From the NCBI GenBank assembly GCA_902801475.1, contig CADCIO010000025.1, positions 1 to 41,991 of the forward strand: a stretch of 41,991 nucleotides of DNA. The letters run 5' to 3'. Below the pieces are notes generated by a model. It was not told the DNA's origin. It searched no databases and saw only the letters and a list, made by a program, of their open reading frames with translations. Positions 35,700 through 41,991 of this stretch are shown here, in pieces. Position numbers and translations under genes: made by a program. Source of the stretch: an uncultured Bacteroidales bacterium. Lineage in GTDB: Bacteria; Bacteroidota; Bacteroidia; Bacteroidales; Bacteroidaceae. Every line of letters starts with the position of its first letter. Position 1 is the stretch's first letter.

Positions 35700-36881
35700 C
35701 TATTTAACATAACCGCGGTTACATCTGTATTGAGCTCGCTTTTCATATCGATGACAAAAGACGACATAGCAGATGATGCCAATGCTTACCATAACGACTC
35801 CTGGCAATGCCGTATAGTTATAACTATATCCTGCTGTCAGTGGAATGCCACCCAGATATGCTCCCACAGCATTGCCGAAGTTAAAGGCAAGCTGTACCAT
35901 GCAACCAGCCAACAAGTCACCACCTCTGCTGAAGCGAAGCAAAAGCAATTGTTGAGGAGATCCTACACCAAACAGACAAAACGTGGTGATGAACATCAGC
36001 AATACGCTGAGCCATGCAATCTGACTGAATAAAAAGATACTCAGAAGGCTTCCGAACATGATGATTTGTAGCAGTCGCCCCGTATGTCCTGCTCCTATTT
36101 TGTCACTGAGCATTCCGCCAGTCATGTTGCCTATCACCATTCCTGCACCAGCAATGACAGACATGAGTGGCAAGAGCGTGACGCTGATGCCTGAATGATT
36201 GGTGAGCAATGGTGCATAATAACTGAAATAGCAGAAAATGCCACCATTTCCAAGCAGTGTCGCTGCAATCAACAACCATGGAGCAAGCGATTTCAGAAAG
36301 CGGAATTGTCCCCTCGCGCCAACGTCCGGCAAGGCTTCCATCGATGGAATGAAGCGCCAGATCGACAACAAAGTTGCAAGTCCCCACATGGCACTGAACC
36401 CAAAGATGTAACGCCAAGACGCCACTTGGCAGATATAGGTGCCAAACGGAATGCCAACGAGATTAGCCACTGACATGCCCGAACACATGATGGCAACCGC
36501 TGTGGCTGACTTCTTCCCATTTGACAATCGGTCAGCAATGATACTTGCCACACCGAAATACGCTCCATGCGGCAATCCTGCCACAAAACGCATGGCAAGC
36601 ATGGTATAATATTCTGGAGAAAGAGACATGGCGACAGAGGCAATAGTATAGACACACATAAGGAGAACAACAATCTTTTTCAACCGCCAAGTACGCATGA
36701 AAGCCACCATGAGCGGAGCACCCACACACACGCCCAAAGCGTAGCAGGAGATGAGATGCCCCGCCTCTGATATGCTTACACTAAAATCATCCGCAATGAA
36801 AGGCAGAATACCCATCATCGCAAACTCGGTCACGCCCAATCCAAACGTGCCTAATGCCAATGTCACTAATGCTTTCTTCAA
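35700..36881 (-). CDS. MFS transporter (AraJ / sugar-efflux like)
   Basis: 393 residues, about 12 transmembrane helices, of the DHA1-type major facilitator family that includes AraJ and arabinose or drug exporters. The start of the protein (KKALVTLALGTFGLGVTEFAMMGILPFIA) is the usual TM1 of this group with its FxxGxxE-like segment. Conserved signatures follow in TM2-TM5. The start codon is TTG at 36881: an in-frame TAA lies two codons upstream, no ATG is present before residue 22, and the Lys-Lys start matches relatives. A good promoter lies 37-69 nt upstream. The substrate is unknown. To its right is the truncated AraC gene at the edge of the GC-rich segment. Confidence 0.88.
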   Translation of the reverse strand: MKKALVTLALGTFGLGVTEFAMMGILPFIADDFSVSISEAGHLISCYALGVCVGAPLMVAFMRTWRLKKIVVLLMCVYTIASVAMSLSPEYYTMLAMRFVAGLPHGAYFGVASIIADRLSNGKKSATAVAIMCSGMSVANLVGIPFGTYICQVASWRYIFGFSAMWGLATLLSIWRFIPSMEALPDVGARGQFRFLKSLAPWLLIAATLLGNGGIFCYFSYYAPLLTNHSGISVTLLPLMSVIAGAGMVIGNMTGGMLSDKIGAGHTGRLLQIIMFGSLLSIFLFSQIAWLSVLLMFITTFCLFGVGSPQQLLLLRFSRGGDLLAGCMVQLAFNFGNAVGAYLGGIPLTAGYSYNYTALPGVVMVSIGIICYVVFCHRYEKRAQYRCNRGYVK

Positions 36882-36918
36882 AACTTATTTCTCGTCACAG
36901 TGATACGTTATCGTGCTG

Positions 36919-36950
36919 CAAAGGTACGACATTCTCCCCACTCCACCAAA
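36919..36950 (-). promoter_or_regulatory. Promoter of the MFS gene
   Basis: TTTG (36947-36950) and TACCTTTG (36919-36926) on the minus strand are exactly 20 nt apart. The -33 box again sits in a GGAAATGTTTGGTGGAG context like the two promoters near 14.4 and 18.0 kb. Confidence 0.8.
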
Positions 36951-37015
36951 CATTTCCCCCTCTTCCTTCTCCCCTCTACCCTCTACCCTCTTCCTTCTTA
37001 CCTCTTCATTCAGCC

Positions 37016-37570
37016 CTCAGCCATGACTATGACAAGTTCAACTACGCGCCGGTGTGCCATCTGACCAATGTGCAGGTGATGCGCTTGGCGGCGCTGACCG
37101 AGGTGCTGGAGGCCATCGCTTCGCACGACATCACTGACCTGCAACTGAGGCAGCAGATGCTGCTGTCGCAACTGGCCGTGGGCTTGGAGTTCATCAACTA
37201 CTACCGCCGCGAGCAGGACAAGGAGTGGGCGGAGAACCGGTCGGCAATGATCTACAAGCAGTTCTGCGACCTGGTGGTGGAGCACTACAAGGAGAACCGC
37301 AATGTCCAGTACTATGCCGACCTGCTGGACTACGACGCGCGGTACTTCTCGAAGGTGTTCCGCCAGTACAGCAACGGCATGTCGCCGCTGGAATGGATCC
37401 AGCAGTATGTGGCGACGCAGGCCAAGCGCATCATGGACACCTATCCACAGCAGACGGTGAAGGAGACAGCCATCCAGCTGGGCTTCTCCTCCACCGCCAA
37501 CTTCTGCCGCTACTTCAAGCGCGCGACAGGCATCTATCCGATGGATTATAGGGAAAGGGAGAGTCAGTAA
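37016..37570 (+). pseudogene. 5'-truncated AraC-family regulator (DNA-binding half only)
   Basis: The reading frame gives a complete AraC DNA-binding domain: two helix-turn-helix motifs (VQYYADLLDYDARYFSKVF and TVKETAIQLGFSSTANFCR) and the closing signature FKRATGIYPMDYRE. Similarity-looking sequence starts near LSHDYDKFNYAPVCHL. Upstream, the same frame runs into a Pro/Leu-rich, pyrimidine-derived stretch that overlaps the MFS promoter and cannot be real protein, so the usual N-terminal sensor half is missing. The first in-frame ATG is at 37079, giving 163 residues, and a short product could still bind DNA. It overlaps the stop of the convergent GH2 gene by 7 bp. GC content jumps at about 37.02 kb, so this looks like the left edge of an inserted segment. 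Confidence 0.65.
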
Positions 37571-40500
37571 CCCGGGTTCTGCGTCATGGTTGCCTTTGAT
37601 ATTGGTTCTATTCTCAGACGACGCTCGTAGCGGGTGGGCTTAACCTGATAGCCGGGCAAGACGTAGCAGGCCGTGCAGCCTACACCAGTGGTGTTGTAGT
37701 CGAGGTTCAGGGTAATGCCGTCCTGCTGCTGGAGCTGGTAGGTATATACCGCCTTCGTCAGGTTGTCGGTACTGTAGTGGTAGGCGTTGAAGTTGAACGG
37801 CTCGTCCATCGCAAAGCGCAGTCCCTGACCGGAGCCGTTGCTCATGTCGAGCCAGCGATTGTCGCAGCGCAGGCCACAGTCCTGCGGAATGAGATAGGGC
37901 TCGAACATATCGTCCACACGGTTCTCATAGACGCCAATGGCGTAGCCAGTCTTGCGGTCGGGATAGTTCTCCTCTGGGCCGCGACCGTACCACTTCACCT
38001 GCTGCATCTCGTCGCAGAGCGTCATCGTCAGTCCGATGCGTGGCAGTAGTGAAGGCATCGATCCCTCGGGCTCAAGAATATGATGGAGGGCGATGGTGCC
38101 GTCGCCGTTGATGCGGTACTCATAGACCTCGGAGAAGCCAGAATAGCGCAGGCCGGTGATGTAGGCATCGAGCGTTGTGTTGACAGGAGCACCGAACTGC
38201 GAGAACCAGCGCACATTGACATACACCTGGCCATCGGCCTCGAAGGCCTGGCAGGAAATGGGGATGCGGGTGGTGGCGTTCAGGTTGTTGCTATAGAACT
38301 CGTTGGCTATCTGCGAGCCGTTCCAAGCCTTGCGGTTGTTGTAGGTGATGTTCCACTGGTCCCATCCGTCGACCTCAAGAGCCAGCGGGGCGCGCCACAC
38401 GTTCATCTGGAGTGGCGATTTGAGCAGTTCCTTGCCTGCTTGCTTGATGCTGAAGAGCTGGCCGTCGGGGGTGAATGAGTAGGAGAATCCGTCGCCACTG
38501 ACGATGATGGTGTCGTTGGTCTGGCTGAGCACGGCCTTTCCGATGGTCTTGTCAGAAGGTACAGCCAACTGGCGCCAGGGAAGTTCCAGTTGATCCCAGG
38601 CTAAGACGTGACCTTTCTTCGCCCAGATCTCATCTGCTTTCAAACTGCTGGTTATCATGAGGCGGTATTCACAGCCGGGTTTGAGGACGGGGCGGCTGTA
38701 GGGTACGGTGATGACCTTCTTGGACAATGGCTCCACATCAGGACTGAGCGTTCCCTGCTGCAGACAGACGCCATCCTCGTAAAGCTCCCATTTCATATCG
38801 TAATAGGAAGTGTTGATGAAGTGGTTCCTGTTCCATATCTCCACCGTACCGTTATCGGCACTCAACAACGTGCAGGATACGGGCTGGGCGGATTTCTTCA
38901 TCTGATAGATTTCCGGCTGTACGGTTCTGTCGGGCCATATCGTGCCGTAGGTGCGGGCGCCGATGCCGTAACTGAAATAATTGCCCTCCTGCTGCTCCGT
39001 CTCGAAGTCCAGGTTCAGCAACTGGCCCGATGCGTCGGCAATGATGACATTGTCCATCAGCGCATCGCAGATATATACGCGGGTGTCCTGTCCGTGGGTC
39101 TGCTCGTTGCGGCCTATGTTCACAGGGAATGGCGCGTTGATGATGTTGCCCTGAGCCTCCATCTGGGCTACCTGCGCGTTGTCAATGCTTACGGTCATCT
39201 GCTTGCCGTCGTAGCAGGCTTCCACGTGGTGCCACTTGTTCTCCCAGTCGCTGGGCAGCGGGGCTGTGAGTTCATACTTGTGGTTCGTTGCCGCAGGCCT
39301 TCTGCCAAAGGTGTTGGCTTCGCCTTGTGTCGCTGGAGCCTTGTCGGTATTGATATAGAACATAAGTTTTTCCTTGCCTCGCTGCTCGACGCCAAACTGC
39401 CACTCGCCCTTGGTCAAGAACGAGCCGCAGGAACTGATGAGCTTGCGGGGACAGACATCGAAACTGATGGTGATATTACTGCCTGTGACCTCCAGACAAT
39501 CGTCGCGATAGACTTCAACCCACTCGTCGTGTCCGCTGAGGTCAATCACGTGGTTTTTGCGGTTGCGGCTATCGGCCACCAGTTTGGCATTGCCCATGAT
39601 GTGGGCCATGACGTTGTGGCCCGATTTGTCAGAGAGCTTTCGTGCGGGCTGTGTAAGTCCTGGCGACACGAAGTCCCAGACGGCACCACCCATGCTTCGC
39701 TCGTGGGTATAGATGGCACGCCACATCTCGTCGAACATGCCACCACCGTTGCCAGCCACAGATATGTACTCGTCCATGAACGACGGGCGCACGTCGCCAT
39801 CACCATGACGACCCACCCTGAGGTCGAGCGCCAGAGGTGTCGGGTAGCGCGGCCCGATGATGTCCTCAGCGGGATGGCTATAGGCATTGCCGCCATACAT
39901 CCACCAGCGGGTCTTGTCGTATTTGCGGCCTTCGTCAATCACCTCGCCGATGTTGGAACCCTCGCCGCTCTCGTTGCCTGCACTCCAGAACAGCACTGCA
40001 GGCTGATTGCGGTCGCGCAGCACCATCCGGCGCACACGCTCCCTGTACATCGGGATAAAGCGCTTGTCGCCCGAAACCCATTCGGTGGCATGGGCCTCCA
40101 CGCCAGCCTCGTCGATGATATACAGTCCGTAGCGGGCGGCATATTCCAGATAGCGCGGCACGGGCGGATAGTGGCTGGTGCGCACGCCATTGAAGCCAAA
40201 CTGTTTCAGGATGGTCATATCTTTCTTGATGAGTTCGTCGTTAACAGCGTGGCCGTTGTCGGGGTCTTGCATGTGCGAGCACTGCGCATTGACCTTCAGC
40301 GGCTTGCCGTTCAGGTAGAACACATTGTCGCGCATTTCAGTCTCCTTGAAGCCCACGTCCTGACGGGCATCCTCGGGCGTGCTTTCCGACAGACGCTTGC
40401 CCGTAGCGGCATCCACGAGGTACATCTTGAGTTCATACAGGTTCGGCGTCTCGGCAGTCCATTTCAGGGGGTTGGCAATATGCTTGCTCATGTTCAGCGT

Positions 40501-41385
40501 CAATGTGCTGCTGCCAGCGAACGTTGCAGCCTGACTTTCCAATCGCACCACTTCCTGTCCGTCGGCACCAGTCAGCACGGCCTGAACCTTCAATGGGGTT
40601 CTCGCAGGCTGTTCGTCATAGCTTCTGACGGTCACCTCGATGTTCAGGTCGGCATCGCGGTAGTCTTTGTCGAGGTCTGTCGTTACATACCAGTCGAACA
40701 AACGGGTCTTAGGCGTGGCATAGAGATATACATCGTCGAAGATGCCAGCCAGGCGCCAGTAGTCCTGCCCTTCCAGATAAAAGCCGTCGCTGTATTTGAT
40801 GACTTTCATGGCCAGCGTGTTGCGACCTTTCTTCAGATACCGCGTGATGTTGTACTCGGCAGGCTCCTGGGCACCCTCGTTGTAGCCCACCTCCTGACCG
40901 TTGACCCATAGGAACGAGGCCGACGCCACCTTCTCGAAGCGCAGGAAGACCTCCTCGCCGTTCCAGTCAGACGGGATGGTGAACGTGGTGCGATAGGCTC
41001 CCGTAGGGTTGTAGTCACGCGGGGTCTTTGGCGGGTCGGCCTGGAATGGAGCAGCCACGTTGCGGAACAGCGGGTCGCCGTAGCCTCTCATCTCCCAGTT
41101 CGACGGCACGTCGATGGTCGCCCACTTCGCGTCGGAGAACTTCTCCTCGAAGAAGTTGGCGGGTATCTCCTGCGGCGTGTCACCGTAGAAGAACTTCCAC
41201 CGTCCGTTGAGCAGGATGTGATGTCCCGGAATGTAGTACGCGCGGGCTTCCTCCTGACCGTATTCAAACACGTCGAGGTTCTCGATGTAATGATAGAGGT
41301 CGTCAAACCCAGTTTTCTTCTCTGTCTGTGCCGATGCAGTCACCACTGCAATGCCCAGCATCATTGTAATCAAAGTCTTTTTCAT
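37564..41385 (-). CDS. Secreted GH2 beta-galactosidase-like enzyme with inserted LamG-type domain
   Basis: 1273 residues. The signal peptide (MKKTLITMMLGIAVVTASAQ) is followed by the LacZ-type plan: GH2 sugar-binding domain (about 45-225), Ig-like domain (230-345) and TIM barrel (about 350-620). The acid/base is E472 in SAGNESGEG and the probable nucleophile is E539 in SFMDEY. A LamG/concanavalin-like domain (about 625-820, HDEWVEVYRDDCLEV and WENKWHHVEACYDGKQM) comes next. Last are a DUF4981-like Ig domain and the Bgal small-chain domain (WYGRGPEENYPDRKTG). LacZ itself is about 1024 residues; the extra length is mainly the LamG insert. Galactosidase activity is the default, but other GH2 specificities are possible. 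GC content and codon use exceed the left neighbours. Confidence 0.92.
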   Translation of the reverse strand: MKKTLITMMLGIAVVTASAQTEKKTGFDDLYHYIENLDVFEYGQEEARAYYIPGHHILLNGRWKFFYGDTPQEIPANFFEEKFSDAKWATIDVPSNWEMRGYGDPLFRNVAAPFQADPPKTPRDYNPTGAYRTTFTIPSDWNGEEVFLRFEKVASASFLWVNGQEVGYNEGAQEPAEYNITRYLKKGRNTLAMKVIKYSDGFYLEGQDYWRLAGIFDDVYLYATPKTRLFDWYVTTDLDKDYRDADLNIEVTVRSYDEQPARTPLKVQAVLTGADGQEVVRLESQAATFAGSSTLTLNMSKHIANPLKWTAETPNLYELKMYLVDAATGKRLSESTPEDARQDVGFKETEMRDNVFYLNGKPLKVNAQCSHMQDPDNGHAVNDELIKKDMTILKQFGFNGVRTSHYPPVPRYLEYAARYGLYIIDEAGVEAHATEWVSGDKRFIPMYRERVRRMVLRDRNQPAVLFWSAGNESGEGSNIGEVIDEGRKYDKTRWWMYGGNAYSHPAEDIIGPRYPTPLALDLRVGRHGDGDVRPSFMDEYISVAGNGGGMFDEMWRAIYTHERSMGGAVWDFVSPGLTQPARKLSDKSGHNVMAHIMGNAKLVADSRNRKNHVIDLSGHDEWVEVYRDDCLEVTGSNITISFDVCPRKLISSCGSFLTKGEWQFGVEQRGKEKLMFYINTDKAPATQGEANTFGRRPAATNHKYELTAPLPSDWENKWHHVEACYDGKQMTVSIDNAQVAQMEAQGNIINAPFPVNIGRNEQTHGQDTRVYICDALMDNVIIADASGQLLNLDFETEQQEGNYFSYGIGARTYGTIWPDRTVQPEIYQMKKSAQPVSCTLLSADNGTVEIWNRNHFINTSYYDMKWELYEDGVCLQQGTLSPDVEPLSKKVITVPYSRPVLKPGCEYRLMITSSLKADEIWAKKGHVLAWDQLELPWRQLAVPSDKTIGKAVLSQTNDTIIVSGDGFSYSFTPDGQLFSIKQAGKELLKSPLQMNVWRAPLALEVDGWDQWNITYNNRKAWNGSQIANEFYSNNLNATTRIPISCQAFEADGQVYVNVRWFSQFGAPVNTTLDAYITGLRYSGFSEVYEYRINGDGTIALHHILEPEGSMPSLLPRIGLTMTLCDEMQQVKWYGRGPEENYPDRKTGYAIGVYENRVDDMFEPYLIPQDCGLRCDNRWLDMSNGSGQGLRFAMDEPFNFNAYHYSTDNLTKAVYTYQLQQQDGITLNLDYNTTGVGCTACYVLPGYQVKPTRYERRLRIEPISKATMTQNPGY

Positions 41386-41419
41386 CTATATTTCTTATAA
41401 TTCTTTTTAATTGGATTTG

Positions 41420-41457
41420 CAAAGATAGTCAAAATTCTCATATTTTTCGTACCTTTG
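41420..41457. promoter_or_regulatory. Divergent -7 boxes for the GH2 gene and the remnant gene
   Basis: TATCTTTG on the minus strand (41420-41427) is 34 nt before the GH2 ATG. TACCTTTG on the + strand (41450-41457) is 35 nt before the ATG at 41493. Clear -33 TTTG boxes are not seen for either. Confidence 0.6.
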
Positions 41458-41492
41458 CACCAATTATTAGGAAAATATAAGAAAGAAAAGTT

Positions 41493-41677
41493 ATGAAAAG
41501 AACAATTTTTGCAGCTATTACGCTGTTGTTGAGCATCACTTTGCAAGCACAAAATATCTGTTCTACCACGACGGCATCCCCTCAGGTGGCAACGGTTTCC
41601 GTCGCACCACCGCCTTCCGCGAGTTCCAGCGTATGAAAGACGGGCGCATACCCAAGATTAACATCGAAGCGAAATAG
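41493..41677 (+). pseudogene. Remnant of a secreted glycoside hydrolase (GH43-like): signal peptide joined out of frame to a C-terminus
   Basis: The ATG at 41493 opens a normal signal peptide (MKRTIFAAITLLLSITLQAQ). That frame soon stops (TGA 41634-41636) after a composition-shadow tail. In the +1-shifted frame from 41552 the DNA reads KYLFYHDGIPSGGNGFRR and ends ...DGRIPKINIEAK with TAG at 41675-41677. This resembles the last ~40 residues of GH43 arabinosidase/xylosidase-type enzymes, which end with FYH...R...DG.I. The simplest reading is one gene that lost its middle, leaving a frame-changing junction near 41545-41555. It keeps a promoter. The family assignment of the tail is from memory and tentative; the broken structure is clear. 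Confidence 0.55.
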
Positions 41678-41739
41678 GCCAAGAATGGGCTTATTGTAAG
41701 AGAGAAAAAGAGAAATATTGCATTGCAATATGGAAAACC

Positions 41740-41770
41740 TTGGAAGATAGAAAAGAAATACTTACCTTTG
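41740..41770 (+). promoter_or_regulatory. Probable promoter of the gene entering at the right edge
   Basis: TACCTTTG at 41763-41770 is a perfect -7 match, with TTG at 41740-41742 placed 20 nt upstream. It would give a leader of about 180 nt containing the 11-bp repeats. Confidence 0.5.
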
Positions 41771-41793
41771 CGGTCGCATTTGTGTAAGCTTTT

Positions 41794-41837
41794 GTCCAGT
41801 TGTTGTTCAGTTGTTGTCCAGTTGTTGTTCAGTGAAT
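41794..41837 (+). repeat. Four tandem 11-bp repeats
   Basis: GTCCAGTTGTT, GTTCAGTTGTT, GTCCAGTTGTT and GTTCAGTGAAT follow one another without gaps. They alternate C/T at the third position, so the true period is 22 bp. GAACAA then recurs at irregular spacing to about 41882. Confidence 0.85.
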
Positions 41838-41955
41838 AACTGTACAACAGACGAAGAACAATAGAGGAACAATCGAACAACAATGGAAGGTAAATATGAT
41901 GGGAGGCAAAGTAAAGACGAAGTTAATATAAACCAAAAGAAAGGAGACACTCAAC

Positions 41956-41991
41956 ATGAAAAAGAAAAGTGCAGGAAAGGGATTGATGATG
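41956..41991 (+). CDS. Start of an unidentified gene, cut by the window edge
   Basis: The ATG at 41956 is preceded by AAAGGAGA at a spacing of about 8 nt, an unusually good ribosome site for this window. Only MKKKSAGKGLMM is visible, so no family can be named. An overlapping frame from ATG 41883 is also open to the edge, but it has no ribosome site and an unlikely composition. Confidence 0.45.
   Translation, partial: MKKKSAGKGLMM

Noticed and set aside
36854..37015. N-terminal extension of the AraC fragment to an upstream GTG
   Set aside because: It would overlap the MFS start and promoter and would encode a Pro/Leu/Ser run from pyrimidine-rich DNA. No AraC sensor domain is visible.
38608..40911. 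A 767-codon open frame on the + strand opposite the GH2 gene
   Set aside because: It is antisense to a gene with clear GH2 motifs, has no recognisable domain or signal, and is explained by the GC-rich codon pattern of the true gene.
41563..41883. A 106-residue minus-strand frame over the right-end spacer
   Set aside because: Its Asn/Thr/Gln-rich start is a translation of the 11-bp repeats and its end is antisense to the hydrolase remnant, so it is not a credible protein.
41883..41991. Open frame from ATG 41883 to the right edge
   Set aside because: It lacks a ribosome site and has a highly charged, unlikely composition. The ATG at 41956 with AAAGGAGA upstream is preferred.

Overview
The window looks like chromosome of a Bacteroidales bacterium, most likely Prevotella/Segatella or a close relative. 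The evidence is: promoters of the Bacteroidetes type (TAnnTTTG about 20 nt from a TTTG box) with few purine-rich ribosome sites; secreted proteins starting MKK...AQ; a TonB-dependent receptor; a C10 cysteine protease with BspA-type repeats and a Por-type C-terminal tail; Bacteroidetes-type OadA/OadB; and a PL11 pectin lyase. The genus is inferred from gene content and style, not from a marker gene.

Left part (1-8.4 kb). The end of an HU-like DNA-binding protein faces the oadG-oadA-oadB operon, a biotin-dependent sodium-pumping decarboxylase. Divergent from it is a two-gene + strand unit: an orphan galactitol-type PTS IIC permease and a KduI isomerase that carries an export signal. This pair is the most unusual metabolic arrangement here. 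It suggests isomerisation of unsaturated-uronate products in the periplasm, followed by uptake through a PTS permease with no EIIA or EIIB nearby. A secreted CE1-like esterase and a LOG-fold lipoprotein follow on the minus strand.

Middle-left (8.4-19.7 kb). Minus-strand housekeeping and envelope genes: TamB, RibH and a membrane-anchored TPR protein, then a 1157-residue secreted C10 protease with two arrays (9 and 7 units) of 26-residue BspA/DUF285 repeats, then a secreted Sel1-TonB_C protein. The 718-bp spacer between the last two has no gene but is packed with palindromes. These include a 30-bp inverted repeat, several hairpins, and an array of GAACATATGTTC palindromes on an exact 22-bp period.

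Middle-right (19.7-30.9 kb). A lipoprotein and an SGNH esterase face a PL11 rhamnogalacturonan lyase that sits directly downstream of an AraC regulator. The convergent esterase and lyase share a terminator that overlaps both stop codons. The AraC gene is divergent from a complete RND efflux operon (lipoprotein adaptor, permease, TolC), followed by a DUF2752 membrane protein.

Right part (30.9-42 kb). pgk, panB, an orphan TonB-dependent receptor and an MFS exporter are ordinary. From about 37.0 kb base composition and codon use shift to higher GC. This segment holds an AraC regulator lacking its N-terminal half, a large secreted GH2 enzyme with an inserted LamG-like domain, and a wrecked gene in which a signal peptide is joined out of frame to what looks like a GH43 C-terminus. 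It looks like a decayed, possibly imported glycan-use locus. The window ends in a leader with an 11-bp tandem repeat and the first codons of another gene.
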